A stretch of DNA of 62,651 bases from positions 1-62,651 of IMG/VR virus record IMGVR_UViG_3300010396_000012, one strand, 5' to 3'. Made by a program: the position numbers and the translations under genes. Below, piece by piece: positions 29,694 through 38,556 of the stretch; position 1 is the stretch's first letter; every line of letters begins with the position of its first letter. The DNA is from a virus. Under the pieces are notes generated by a model. The model was not told where the DNA came from and did not search any database. It saw only the letters and a program-made list of their open reading frames with translations.

Positions 29694-30354
29694 GGAATGC
29701 CGGCTGGAATTAATTGCAGCTACGCAAGGTGTTCCACCGCTGCCGTGCCATATGGACAACATGCCTGTGCATGCGGCCCGTGTCAGTTTCGGCAAAGAGG
29801 AAGACGTACGCAGTGAGTCCGAGGATGCGCGACTCATGAACTATCTTGCCCAACACGATCATCTGACACCGTTCGAGTATCAGCATGCGACATTCATGAT
29901 TGAGTGTCCACTGTTTATTCGCAGCCAGATTCATCGCCACCGTACATTCAGCTTCAATGAAATCAGCCGGCGTTACACGTCCGATGAAATCGAGTTCTGG
30001 AAACCGACGACATGGCGCGGTCAAGCGGAGAAAAACAAGCAGGGTAGTGAAGGTGAAATACGGCCGCTGATAGCAGAGTCGCTATTCAAAAGCCACGAAG
30101 CCCACTGCCAGATAGCAGTGAATGCGTACGAGACAGCTTTGAACGCTGGCGTAGCGCGTGAGCAAGCCCGAGCGATCCTTCCCCAGTCGCTACTGACCCG
30201 GTTCTATATGGGCGGTAACCTGCGTAACTGGGTGCACTTCCTCAAGCTACGTCTGGACGAGCATGCCCAATACGAAGTGCGTGTGATCGCACAGCGTATC
30301 CACAAGCAGCTTGCTATTCTATGGCCCAACTCACTAGAGGCGTTGATGAAATGA
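29668..30354 (+). CDS. thyX: Flavin-dependent thymidylate synthase ThyX
   Basis: A 228-residue enzyme with the ThyX signature RHRTFSFNEISRRYT (residues 90-104) preceded by the substrate- and flavin-binding HDHLTPFEYQHATFMI and followed by LPQSLLTRFYMGGNLRNWVHF near the end, the dUMP-binding part. It makes dTMP from dUMP with FAD, NADPH and methylene-folate, boosting phage DNA synthesis. The start at 29668 is preferred over an upstream ATG because it gives the family length and lies 11 bases after AAGGAG. Confidence 0.9.
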   Translation: MAIRLKAIEECRLELIAATQGVPPLPCHMDNMPVHAARVSFGKEEDVRSESEDARLMNYLAQHDHLTPFEYQHATFMIECPLFIRSQIHRHRTFSFNEISRRYTSDEIEFWKPTTWRGQAEKNKQGSEGEIRPLIAESLFKSHEAHCQIAVNAYETALNAGVAREQARAILPQSLLTRFYMGGNLRNWVHFLKLRLDEHAQYEVRVIAQRIHKQLAILWPNSLEALMK

Positions 30355-30890
30355 GCGATGCAGTCGAGTCTCCGCAGCATTACACCCAAGGCTACATCGA
30401 GTCGATCTACGCCATTAAACAGATACTCGGCAATGAAGGTTTCAAAGCCTTCTGCATGGGTAACTTCCTCAAGTACAAGCAGCGCGCCGATTACAAGAAT
30501 GGCGAGGAAGACTTGAAGAAAGCTGCCATCTATCTGGACTGGGCCGTCAATGGGTTGCCCGCACCCGTGAACAACATGGTGCCTAAGAAAGACCGTGCGC
30601 CCGTAGAGCCGAAGCTGAGCGGAAGTATCAGCGCCGTCCTACAGCACGAACTTGATATTCTTGCGCCCAACGTGTGGTGCGTGGATGCCGTACAGGTCTT
30701 CCCACTTAGCGATGGCTGGCGGCGCATATCAGCCGTAATTAGCTACGCACAAGCCAATAATAACCCCGACAAGTTCGAGCTTCGGCCGGTACTGCAGCGT
30801 GTCCATGAAGGTGCACGCTACGCTGAAATAGTGTTTGACTTGATCGAGGAAGCCAAGAAGATTCACCGCGATGGGCCGTGGAAAGCGTGA
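30351..30890 (+). CDS. DUF3310-containing protein
   Basis: A 179-residue protein. Residues 6-65 match DUF3310 (SPQHYTQGYIESIYAIKQIL, then FCMGNFLKYKQRADYK and EEDLKKAAIYLDWAV), a small domain common in phages, often next to nucleotide metabolism genes. The remaining 110 residues are not recognised. ATGA overlap with thyX and a GTGA overlap with the polymerase show coupled expression. Confidence 0.7.
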   Translation: MSDAVESPQHYTQGYIESIYAIKQILGNEGFKAFCMGNFLKYKQRADYKNGEEDLKKAAIYLDWAVNGLPAPVNNMVPKKDRAPVEPKLSGSISAVLQHELDILAPNVWCVDAVQVFPLSDGWRRISAVISYAQANNNPDKFELRPVLQRVHEGARYAEIVFDLIEEAKKIHRDGPWKA

Positions 30891-32869
30891 AGTTCATAAC
30901 ACTAGACTTCGAGACCTATTACGGGGACGGATATAGTCTTAGCTTAAAGAACGTCACGACGGAAAGCTATATCCGTGACCCGCAATTCCTCGTCCATGGG
31001 ATGGGTGTCAAGATCGGGGAAAGCCCTTCCCGCTGGGTGCCGCGTGCCTACATCCCCGCTGCACTGGAAAAGCTACAGCTTCACAAGCACGCGCTGGTAG
31101 GACATAACTTACAGTTTGACGGTTCCATTCTCGGCTGGCATTACGGAGTCTACCCCAAGCTATACGTTGACACCCTTGCGCTGAGTCGCGCATTGGTCGG
31201 CCCGCACTCTATTCGTCATGGTCTTAAATACGCTGCGCAGATTATGTGCGGCATGACCAAGATGGATGAACTTTCCAAGTCCTATAATTTGCGCGAACTA
31301 CCAACGCACATTATGGAACGGATTATCGACTACTGCATTGGCGCACCGCGCTGGGTCGAAGGTAATCCCGATGCCAAAGATTCATTCTGCCAGACCGGCC
31401 ATTGGCAGGCAGGCGATACCGAACTGACATGGGCGCTGGCAAAGAAACTTCTGCCGCATTTCCCGAAAGAGGAATTGCCGTCACTGGACTGGACGATACG
31501 AGCGTTCACCGATCCCACGTTGTTGCTGGACACGGATCGACTCGCGGCATACCAAGAGGAATTGAAGCAGGCGAAGGTGGATGCGTTGGAACGTGCGGGG
31601 TTACTCGACCGTACTATTCTGATGTCGAATCCGAAGTTCGCCGAAGCACTGGAATACTACGGCGTTGAACCGCCGACCAAAGTTAACAAGAAAGGTAAGG
31701 TCACCTATGCCTTCGCCAAGACGGACGAGGGATTAAAGGAATTACTTGAACATGAGAACCCCGACGTACAAGCGCTGGTCGCCGCCCGCTTGGAACATAA
31801 GTCAACGATTGAGGAAACCCGGTCTGCATTATACCATGCTGCATCAACGCGCGGTGCTTGGCCTGTGGGCTATAACTACGCGGGGGCACAGGTCACGCAA
31901 CGGTATTCGGGAAACAAAGGTGGCGGCGGAAATCCGCAAAACCTTAAACGCGGGGGTACACTACGCAAGTGCATCTATGCGCCAGAACCGTATTTGCTCG
32001 GCGTTGCCGATCTATCGCAGATCGAGGCACGTATTACGCTCTGGCTCGGAATGCAGATTACCGGAGCTACTGGGGAAGAAGCCAACGCGCTCAAGATCAT
32101 GGGCGAAGGTGGGGATATTTATGGGTGGTTCGGTACACGTATTTACGGTAAACCGATCAATAAATACGAAACGCCACTGGAACGGCAAGTCAGTAAGTCG
32201 GCCGTACTTGGACTCGGTTTCGGCATGGGCGCGGGACGGTTCATCGAATACTGCAAGCAGAGTGGTATCCACGGAATCACTCCTGAGTTCGCCGAGTTTA
32301 TCGTCCACTTGTATCGAGACACCTTCGTTGGTGTGACAAAGTTTTGGCGGCAGGCGACTCGCGCCATCGACGCCATGCTACGTGGTATGGTAGGATACGA
32401 GTTACCGCAAGTTAATCCCATTGTCGTCACAGCACTCGACCCGATATTTAATCAGCCGGCGATTCGACTCCCGAATAACCTGTATATTAAATACCCCGGA
32501 CTGAACAAGGACGGTAATGGCGAAGTCAGCTATCTCGACGGCGCGAAGTTCGTCAAGCTGTTTGGTGGCAAGACCACTGAGAATATCGTGCAGGCCGTAG
32601 CCGCTTTGGTTATGCGGATGCAGAAGACCGAGTTGAATAAGTTCTACCGTGTGGTGATGACCACGCACGACGAATTGGTTTGCTTGATCCCCGAGTCCGA
32701 TGGCGACACGCACGAGTTCAACGAGAAAAAGCAACGCTGGGAGAAAACGGCCGATGGCGTGTTCAGCAAGAAAGCCATTGAGATAATGACCAAGCCAGTC
32801 AGCTTCCTGCCCGGTCTTCCCATCGGTATTGAGAGCGACACCGCTTACACGTATGGGGATGCGAAATGA
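30887..32869 (+). CDS. DNA polymerase, family A (T7/PolA type)
   Basis: A 660-residue polymerase (start at GTG 30887 chosen; GTG 30878 is possible). The N-terminal exonuclease domain has TLDFETYYG (about 5-13). Polymerase motif A is DLSQIEARI (from residue 375), motif B is KSAVLGLGFGMGAGRF (K with the LG-x-G-F-G form seen in many phage enzymes), and motif C is THDELV (H594-D-E). All catalytic residues are present. It replicates the phage genome with the PrimPol-helicase, ligase and SSB encoded downstream. Confidence 0.9.
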   Translation: MKFITLDFETYYGDGYSLSLKNVTTESYIRDPQFLVHGMGVKIGESPSRWVPRAYIPAALEKLQLHKHALVGHNLQFDGSILGWHYGVYPKLYVDTLALSRALVGPHSIRHGLKYAAQIMCGMTKMDELSKSYNLRELPTHIMERIIDYCIGAPRWVEGNPDAKDSFCQTGHWQAGDTELTWALAKKLLPHFPKEELPSLDWTIRAFTDPTLLLDTDRLAAYQEELKQAKVDALERAGLLDRTILMSNPKFAEALEYYGVEPPTKVNKKGKVTYAFAKTDEGLKELLEHENPDVQALVAARLEHKSTIEETRSALYHAASTRGAWPVGYNYAGAQVTQRYSGNKGGGGNPQNLKRGGTLRKCIYAPEPYLLGVADLSQIEARITLWLGMQITGATGEEANALKIMGEGGDIYGWFGTRIYGKPINKYETPLERQVSKSAVLGLGFGMGAGRFIEYCKQSGIHGITPEFAEFIVHLYRDTFVGVTKFWRQATRAIDAMLRGMVGYELPQVNPIVVTALDPIFNQPAIRLPNNLYIKYPGLNKDGNGEVSYLDGAKFVKLFGGKTTENIVQAVAALVMRMQKTELNKFYRVVMTTHDELVCLIPESDGDTHEFNEKKQRWEKTADGVFSKKAIEIMTKPVSFLPGLPIGIESDTAYTYGDAK

Positions 32870-33228
32870 GTAATTATCCTGACAACATACCCTTAGAGGG
32901 ACGAGCCATGAGTGAAGATGTCGAAAGCAAGCGTGATGATGTAGAGACCAACCCGAAGGCGTTGGCTGCCATCGCCAAAGCACAGAAGATCGGCGAGGCT
33001 ATTGCCAAGAAGTTTCCCAAGCACACGCTGTTCGTACGGCGTCACGATCTTGGAGACGATGGTGGTTTCGTGGAGATTGCTTTGCGTCCGGATGGCGGCG
33101 GATATAATCAGGAAATCCATACCGCTTATAGCGACGAGTATTTCCTGAACGCCAATGGAGACGAACTCAATGCTCGCGCCAAACGAATCTACAACGACTT
33201 CAAAGTCCACTTCGGAATCCAAGACTAA
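32866..33228 (+). CDS. Hypothetical protein, 120 residues
   Basis: A 120-residue protein overlapping the polymerase stop (ATGA). It has a charged N-terminus (MSEDVESKRDDVETNPKALA is an internal segment), then a strand-rich core (TLFVRRHDLGDDGGFVEIAL) and RAKRIYNDFKVHFG near the end. It shares that ending pattern with the next gene (AQRIYQGWK), suggesting ancient duplication. Function unknown. Confidence 0.55.
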   Translation: MSNYPDNIPLEGRAMSEDVESKRDDVETNPKALAAIAKAQKIGEAIAKKFPKHTLFVRRHDLGDDGGFVEIALRPDGGGYNQEIHTAYSDEYFLNANGDELNARAKRIYNDFKVHFGIQD

Positions 33229-33508
33229 AAACGCTATCAAGGTAGCCTACGTTCTGCAGAAGAAACTAGGTGGCTTTATTTCGTTAGGTCGGTTTCCGTT
33301 GGCGAATGGCCGAATGGGATTCTCATTTAGCCGAGACGGAGTTAACTACGACGGTTTTGGAGAGTCATTCTTTGACGGTAATCTGTCGGTAGTCGCACAG
33401 CGTATTTACCAAGGGTGGAAGGATGGAACTGAAAAAAGTCATGCTGGCGGTAAAGGCAAAGGAGTTCGACACTCTACGGTATCCACTACTCGCCAGTACG
33501 AAGATTGA
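33170..33508 (+). CDS. Hypothetical protein, 112 residues, paralogue-like to its neighbour
   Basis: A 112-residue protein starting MLAPNESTTTSKSTSESKTK, with GGAG 8 bases upstream of the ATG at 33170. The core (KLGGFISLGRFPLANGRMGF) and the AQRIYQGWKDG ending echo the preceding protein. It overlaps that gene by 59 bases and the ligase by 86, an unusually long overlap, so its last 30 codons are shared with ligase DNA in another frame. Confidence 0.45.
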   Translation: MLAPNESTTTSKSTSESKTKNAIKVAYVLQKKLGGFISLGRFPLANGRMGFSFSRDGVNYDGFGESFFDGNLSVVAQRIYQGWKDGTEKSHAGGKGKGVRHSTVSTTRQYED

Positions 33509-34310
33509 CGGCGTACGTGGAACTGTAAAAGGCGAGGCGCTTTTGTCCCGCACCATGACGCCGATCCCCAATCGCTACACCCAAAGCCTGTTCAGTCATC
33601 CGCTGTTCGCAGGGCTGGATGGTGAGCTAGTAGTGGGCGAACCGAATCATCCGAACTGCATGCAGAACACCATGAGTGGCGTGATGTCGCAGGACGGCGA
33701 GCCGGACGTTAAGTGGTACGTGTTCGATGACTGGACGGTCGATAAGCCTTACGCGCACCGTGCGCGGATCGCCAAGGAGCGAATACAGGAGATTGATGAC
33801 TCACGTTTGATCTGGCTGCCGCAGGTACCGATCTACAATGTAGAGCAGCTTTTTGCCTATGAGGAAAAGTGCGTCGCGGACGGTTATGAAGGCGTGATTC
33901 TCCGGGCACCAGATGGCCCGTACAAGCAGAACCGCAGCACCGTGCGCGAAGGCTACATGCTCAAGGTCAAACGCTTTGAAGACTCTGAGGCGGAGATTCT
34001 TGACTGCTACGAAATGCAGCACAACGACAACGAAGCCACGATAGACGCACGCGGCCATACCAAGCGCGCGACGAACCAAGAGAATAAACGCGCAGCGGGT
34101 GTACTGGGTGGGTTTAATCTGCGCGACATTTATACCGGCGTAGAGTTCGATTTGGGTACTGGCTTCACTGCTGAGCAACGAAAGAACCTGTGGGAAGGCC
34201 GACGCTATCTAAAAGGAAAACTGGTGAAGTATAAGCACTTCCCCATTGGTGTGGTAGAGAAACCCCGTCACCCTATCTTTCTAGGGTTTCGGGATAAGCG
34301 TGACATTTAA
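33423..34310 (+). CDS. ATP-dependent DNA ligase
   Basis: A 295-residue ligase. The adenylation motif is STKIDGVRG with K27 as the nucleophile; motif III-like LDGELVVGE, motif IV EGVILRAPDG and motif V YMLKVKRFED follow in order, then a short OB-type end (EQRKNLWEGRRYLKGKLVKY). Compact phage-type ligase that seals nicks after replication. The length fits small viral ligases such as that of T7 (somewhat longer). Confidence 0.85.
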   Translation: MELKKVMLAVKAKEFDTLRYPLLASTKIDGVRGTVKGEALLSRTMTPIPNRYTQSLFSHPLFAGLDGELVVGEPNHPNCMQNTMSGVMSQDGEPDVKWYVFDDWTVDKPYAHRARIAKERIQEIDDSRLIWLPQVPIYNVEQLFAYEEKCVADGYEGVILRAPDGPYKQNRSTVREGYMLKVKRFEDSEAEILDCYEMQHNDNEATIDARGHTKRATNQENKRAAGVLGGFNLRDIYTGVEFDLGTGFTAEQRKNLWEGRRYLKGKLVKYKHFPIGVVEKPRHPIFLGFRDKRDI

Positions 34311-34325
34311 TCAAGGAGATTTACC

Positions 34326-34487
34326 ATGGCGTATATCAAGTATCGTGGTGCGAAGCATGTTCCCGTCAAGATCGTGGGGAAGGTGAAGCGCGACGGCAAG
34401 ATTATGGACAAGGTAAAGACTACCAAGAAACTGCCGAATCGAAAGAAAGGTTCCGTGGACTATCGTTCCCCGAACAAGGTTTACTAA
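34326..34487 (+). CDS. Very small basic protein, 53 residues
   Basis: ATG 34326 follows CAAGGAGATTTACC, a strong ribosome binding site, and reads 53 codons to TAA 34485. The product is Lys-rich (MAYIKYRGAKHVPVKIVGKV, then KVKTTKKLPNRKKG). Likely binds nucleic acids. Lies just after ligase. Confidence 0.65.
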   Translation: MAYIKYRGAKHVPVKIVGKVKRDGKIMDKVKTTKKLPNRKKGSVDYRSPNKVY

Positions 34488-34496
34488 GGACAGATC

Positions 34497-34871
34497 ATGA
34501 CGGCCCTAATGAACACCAAACATTTAAGCCGTCGCGTCGAGAACGGACTCGCTGAATTGCTAAGCCATTTCGGACGTAGCATCGGTAGATTCGATGTGAG
34601 CTACGATGTGGTAAGGGATTGCATGCGACTTCGCGCGATAATTAATCTGCCGTGGGGCGAGCAGACTCAGGTTAACGCAGAAGTATGGACGCTTGAGTTA
34701 ACAAGTCATGATGCCGACGGCATTATCAATAAGATAGTGCTTGAGTTATTCCGGCGTGCCGTGGATGAAGCGGACATTAAGGAAGAAGTAGCCAACGAGA
34801 GCCTTCCGCCCGAAGTGCTCGATATATTTGAAAGGATAACTCATGTCGCTAATACCATGGTCGTTCAGTAG
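34497..34871 (+). CDS. Hypothetical protein, 124 residues
   Basis: A 124-residue protein (MTALMNTKHLSRRVENGLAE) with a strand segment (CMRLRAIINLPWGEQTQVNA) and acidic helices at the end. It overlaps the start of the Cas4-like nuclease gene by 29 bases. No family recognised. Confidence 0.5.
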   Translation: MTALMNTKHLSRRVENGLAELLSHFGRSIGRFDVSYDVVRDCMRLRAIINLPWGEQTQVNAEVWTLELTSHDADGIINKIVLELFRRAVDEADIKEEVANESLPPEVLDIFERITHVANTMVVQ

Positions 34872-35529
34872 TTGGTCGGCGTACCAGACTTGCCCACGTC
34901 AGTTCTACGAAATGCGTGTGGCGAAGAACTTCCGAGAACCTAAGTCAAAGCAGATTATTTGGGGTGAGGAAGTCCATACCGCACTCGAAGATAATATCAA
35001 AGAGAGCAAACCCATCCCCGAGTCGATGGCTCACTTCTCGCCTGTGGTGGAGCGTATCCTTGAAGCCCCCGGAGATAACTACGCCGAACTGGAACTAGCG
35101 TGCGATGTCAATCTGCATCCAGTGGGGTTTTGGGACGACGACGCATGGGTGCGTGGCAAGGGTGATCTAGTCAAGATCAATGGCGCTAAAGGTATCGCGT
35201 TTGACTGGAAGACAGGTAAGAAAAAGCCGAACAGTCTGCAGCTAGATTTAATGAGCGTATTGTCGTTCGCCAAGTTCCCTGACCTTGAGGAATTATCGAC
35301 GTGCTTTGTGTGGTTCCAAGACCCGACGCGGCCGACCATTAAAAAGTACCATCGCGACCGTGCGCCGGCTTTGCTGGATCAGTTCATGCAGGGTGTCGAT
35401 GACATGATCTGGTCTCAAGAACATGATGTGTGGCCGGAGAAACCTTCGGGGCTATGCCGACCCAATCCACGTACAGGGTTTGCGGGCTGTCCTGTGACAA
35501 CATGCCCGCATAATGGACGACGCAAATGA
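34843..35529 (+). CDS. RecB/Cas4-like PD-(D/E)XK nuclease
   Basis: A 228-residue protein. An N-terminal Cys (YQTCPRQFYEM, about 15-25) plus three Cys near the C-terminus (LCRPNPRTGF, then GCPVTTCPH) are arranged like the iron-sulfur cage of Cas4/AddB proteins. The nuclease core shows RGKGDLV (about 104-110) and FDWKTGK (about 119-125), the D and D/E-x-K elements, with a Q-containing helix after it. It probably resects or processes DNA ends in replication or recombination. Confidence 0.75.
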   Translation: MSLIPWSFSSWSAYQTCPRQFYEMRVAKNFREPKSKQIIWGEEVHTALEDNIKESKPIPESMAHFSPVVERILEAPGDNYAELELACDVNLHPVGFWDDDAWVRGKGDLVKINGAKGIAFDWKTGKKKPNSLQLDLMSVLSFAKFPDLEELSTCFVWFQDPTRPTIKKYHRDRAPALLDQFMQGVDDMIWSQEHDVWPEKPSGLCRPNPRTGFAGCPVTTCPHNGRRK

Positions 35530-35732
35530 CCGTAGCTAAAGACATACGTGTACCGAGCCTGATGTTTAGCCGGGTGGTATTCAAAGAGACGTTATCAGTA
35601 TTTGCCACGGATGTTCTTGAACTGGACTTCCAGCAACGCAAAGCACGCGTGACGAATCGCGCTGGTAAAGTCAAAGCCGTTACTTCCTTTGTGGCCGAAG
35701 CTGATGGGCAAAACACTACAACCGGGAGTTGA
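35526..35732 (+). CDS. Hypothetical protein, 68 residues
   Basis: A 68-residue protein starting MTVAKDIRVPSLMFSRVVFK, in an ATGA overlap with the nuclease gene and overlapping the VRR-NUC gene by 29 bases. Predicted beta-rich and basic. No family recognised. Confidence 0.45.
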   Translation: MTVAKDIRVPSLMFSRVVFKETLSVFATDVLELDFQQRKARVTNRAGKVKAVTSFVAEADGQNTTTGS

Positions 35733-36153
35733 CAAGATTCCCGAGTCGTGGGTAAAGGATAAGGTTAAAGCCATCCTAGACCACTACGGCGACTTGCACT
35801 GGGATATGCCACCGGCCAGTGAGTTTGGTACAGCAGGACGCCATGACTTTACTATCTGCCAAAATGGCTTGTTCTGGACAATAGAAACAAAAGCCGGTAA
35901 GAACAAACCGACTGAGTTACAGATTAACTACGCTGTTGACATCGCCAAGGCAGGCGGCATAAGCTTGTTAATCAATGAGTTTAATTTGGATGAAGTCAAA
36001 AGAGTGAGTGCGTACATTAATTGTATGCGCCGGCTTCCTATCCACATGGGTCACGACTTCACAAGGTATCGAAGGGATGCTAGTAAGAAACGGCGCACTC
36101 GTCATGTCGGTGTCAAACCCGGCGTCGATCACAGTAGCGATACCGACCGCTAG
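35704..36153 (+). CDS. VRR-NUC-type nuclease
   Basis: A 149-residue protein. The catalytic region GTAGRHDFTICQNGLFWTIE followed by TKAGKNKPTELQINY (about 42-78) fits the VRR-NUC pattern G-x-x-x-D ... E-x-K ... Q. Start at 35704 (MGKTLQPGVDKIPESW). A C-terminal 35-residue basic stretch extends past the usual domain and overlaps the helicase gene by 77 bases. VRR-NUC proteins cut branched or single-stranded DNA; next to an SNF2 helicase this pairing recurs in phages. Confidence 0.7.
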   Translation: MGKTLQPGVDKIPESWVKDKVKAILDHYGDLHWDMPPASEFGTAGRHDFTICQNGLFWTIETKAGKNKPTELQINYAVDIAKAGGISLLINEFNLDEVKRVSAYINCMRRLPIHMGHDFTRYRRDASKKRRTRHVGVKPGVDHSSDTDR

Positions 36154-37621
36154 GGAGATTAACTATCGAGGCCACCGGATCGTGGCCGTCAAGCACACGC
36201 TGGACTCAACTCGCGTGCTGCGGAATCTTGGGCTAGATGCTCCCAGTCCGATTTTATACGACGGATTTATCTTCGGCGGTCGTTATAAGCCGATGGAACA
36301 CCAGACTAAGACGGCCGAGTTCCTTACACTCCATACGCGAGCCTTCTGCTTCAACACCATGGGTACCGGCAAAACTGCCGCCGCACTATGGACGATGGAT
36401 TATCTCAAGCAGCGAGGATTCATTAAGAAGATTCTGATTGTTTCCCCACTGTCTGTCATGGACGTATGGGCGAATGAAGCATTCAGTGTACTCCCACACT
36501 GGAACGTCGTGCAGTTAGTGGGTAAGCGTGAACGCCGTATTGATCTACTTAATTCCGGAGCCGATATTTGCGTCATTAATTTCGACGGCGTAGTGTCGAT
36601 CCAAGATGCCATCGCGAAGTGGCAGCCCGACCTAGTGATCGTTGACGAGGCAAGCGCTTACTGCAACCCACAGACCAAGCGATACAAGGCGCTGCAGGCC
36701 ACGCTCAAGGCCACCACGCGGCTTTGGTTGCTCACCGGCACGCCTGTCGCCAACGCACCGACCGATGCGTACGGCCTGATTAAGCTGGTGGCTCCGCGAG
36801 CGATCCCTGCCAGCTTCAAGCTGTTCCGCGAAACATTGATGTTCAAGAAAGGCCCGTACAAGTGGTTCCCGAAACCGGGTGCCGTGGAGCGTGTATTTGA
36901 ACTGATGCAACCGGCGATACGGTTCACAAAAAAGGACTGCATGGACTTGCCGCCCATCACGTTCAATATGCGTGCGGCACAAATGAGCGACGAACAACTT
37001 GCTGCATTCGACGCCATGAAGGCTACGATGCGCCACGAGGATCAAGAGTCTGGCGTTGAGATACGTGCGGCTAATGCAGCCGTTAAACTAATTAAGTTGC
37101 AGCAGATTCTATGCGGCGCGGTGAAGGACACGGACGGTAACCCCGTCTTCCTGAATCCGAAAGGACGACTTGAACTGGTGCACGATTTATGTGAACAGTC
37201 AGAAGGTAAAGTCATTATCTTTGTTCCATTCATCCATGCGATGCACATGGTTCAGAATCACATGGCGCAAACCTATGAGACGTTCTTAGTTAACGGCGAA
37301 GTTAGCAAGAACGCACGTACGGAAATCTTTGCTCGATTCCAACGAGACAGCGACAAACAAATACTGGTAGCCCACCCGAAGGTTGCCGCCCATGGTCTCA
37401 CACTCACTGCAGCTAACACCATCATTTGGTATGCGCCGATCTTTAGTATTGACCAATACTTGCAGGCAAATGCGCGTATTGACCGTACCGGCCAAACTCT
37501 ATCCATGAGTGTGTATAACCTCTACTCGCACCCGGTAGAAGCTGCTATCTACAGTGTGCTTCAAGCCCGTGAAAATATGCAGGCACGGGTGTTGGATTTG
37601 TATAACGCGGCGCTTGCATAA
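36077..37621 (+). CDS. SNF2/DEAD-type helicase
   Basis: A 514-residue helicase of superfamily 2 (start at 36077 used; ATG 36104 possible). Motif I is TMGTGKT (about 94-100), motif II DEAS (about 190-193), motif III LTGTP (about 214-218), motif VI QANARIDRTGQ (about 463-473). The region after motif III (FKLFRETLMFKKG) is typical of SNF2 enzymes. Likely opens DNA for replication, recombination or repair with the two adjacent nucleases. Confidence 0.85.
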   Translation: MLVRNGALVMSVSNPASITVAIPTAREINYRGHRIVAVKHTLDSTRVLRNLGLDAPSPILYDGFIFGGRYKPMEHQTKTAEFLTLHTRAFCFNTMGTGKTAAALWTMDYLKQRGFIKKILIVSPLSVMDVWANEAFSVLPHWNVVQLVGKRERRIDLLNSGADICVINFDGVVSIQDAIAKWQPDLVIVDEASAYCNPQTKRYKALQATLKATTRLWLLTGTPVANAPTDAYGLIKLVAPRAIPASFKLFRETLMFKKGPYKWFPKPGAVERVFELMQPAIRFTKKDCMDLPPITFNMRAAQMSDEQLAAFDAMKATMRHEDQESGVEIRAANAAVKLIKLQQILCGAVKDTDGNPVFLNPKGRLELVHDLCEQSEGKVIIFVPFIHAMHMVQNHMAQTYETFLVNGEVSKNARTEIFARFQRDSDKQILVAHPKVAAHGLTLTAANTIIWYAPIFSIDQYLQANARIDRTGQTLSMSVYNLYSHPVEAAIYSVLQARENMQARVLDLYNAALA

Positions 37622-37687
37622 CGCCCGAAGACCTAGTAGTATTTCCAACTCCCACCCGCGCCCTCACCCACCCACCGAGGACATCCC

Positions 37688-38077
37688 ATGACTCAGATTA
37701 ACGCGGATACTGTCACCGCTGCGTATATCAAGCTACGCGACCAACGCAGCGAGCTAAAGAAAGCCTACGATCAGGAAGACCAAGTTCTCAAGGACAAGAT
37801 GGATCGCCTTGAAACGTGGCTGATGGAAACCATGCAGGCCACGAACGCTACACAGCTTGGCACCGCGCACGGTACGGCATACATCCAGACCCAGTACAAG
37901 GCAAGTTGTTCGGATTGGCCCACGTTTTGGGGTTTCGTGGCCGACAATGGCCGGTTCGATATGCTCGAAAAGCGCGTGTCTTCCAAGACCGTGAACGAGT
38001 ACATCGAAGAAACCGGCGATGCGCCGCCCGGTGTCAACGTGGCCGCTGAACTCAAAGTCGTGGTGCGCCGCACATGA
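37688..38077 (+). CDS. DUF7173-like protein
   Basis: A 129-residue protein with an N-terminal coiled coil (about 12-50, DQRSELKKAYDQEDQVLKDK) and a small alpha/beta end (SDWPTFWGFVADNGRFDMLE, VNEYIEETGDAPPGVNV). It follows the helicase gene, the position where this small family often sits in phages (family name from memory). No enzymatic motif. ATGA overlap with the next gene. Confidence 0.55.
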   Translation: MTQINADTVTAAYIKLRDQRSELKKAYDQEDQVLKDKMDRLETWLMETMQATNATQLGTAHGTAYIQTQYKASCSDWPTFWGFVADNGRFDMLEKRVSSKTVNEYIEETGDAPPGVNVAAELKVVVRRT

Positions 38078-38556
38078 CCACCTACGCCGGCACCGGCCAC
38101 AGGCCGGACAAGCTAGGCGGCTACACCAAGGAAGCGTTCGGTAGATTAGTGCTAGTAGCCGCTCACTGGATGAAGTCCCTTAATGATCCTGATTTGAAGA
38201 TTATCTCGGGGATGGCCTTAGGATGGGATCAAGCACTAGCCATGGCGGCTATCTACACCAACACGCCGTTCATAGCCGCAGTACCGTTTGAGGGTCAGTG
38301 CAGTGTATGGCCCAAAGAATCGAAGTTTAAGTACACTCGCATACTAGATCGTGCTGCCGAGATACACGTCGTAAGCGATGGAGGGTATTCTTCGCACAAG
38401 ATGCAGGTACGCAATGAGTGGATGGTAGACCACTCTGACGCAGTAGTAGCTATGTTCAATGGCACCGCTGGCGGAACCGCTAACTGCGTGGCATACGCGG
38501 AAGGTGTGCACAAGCCTATCATTAATTTATACCCTGAATGGTTAAAACAGGCATGA
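38074..38556 (+). CDS. SLOG-fold protein (YpsA/DprA-like)
   Basis: A 160-residue protein with the Rossmann-like SLOG signature: TYAGTGHRPDKLG at the start, IISGMALGWDQALA (about 44-57) and MFNGTAGGTANCVAYAEG (about 128-145). SLOG proteins bind nucleotides or nucleotide-derived signals; roles range from nucleotide processing to defence signalling. It lies two genes before the Acb2-like protein, so a signal-capturing or anti-defence role is conceivable. Confidence 0.65.
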   Translation: MTTYAGTGHRPDKLGGYTKEAFGRLVLVAAHWMKSLNDPDLKIISGMALGWDQALAMAAIYTNTPFIAAVPFEGQCSVWPKESKFKYTRILDRAAEIHVVSDGGYSSHKMQVRNEWMVDHSDAVVAMFNGTAGGTANCVAYAEGVHKPIINLYPEWLKQA

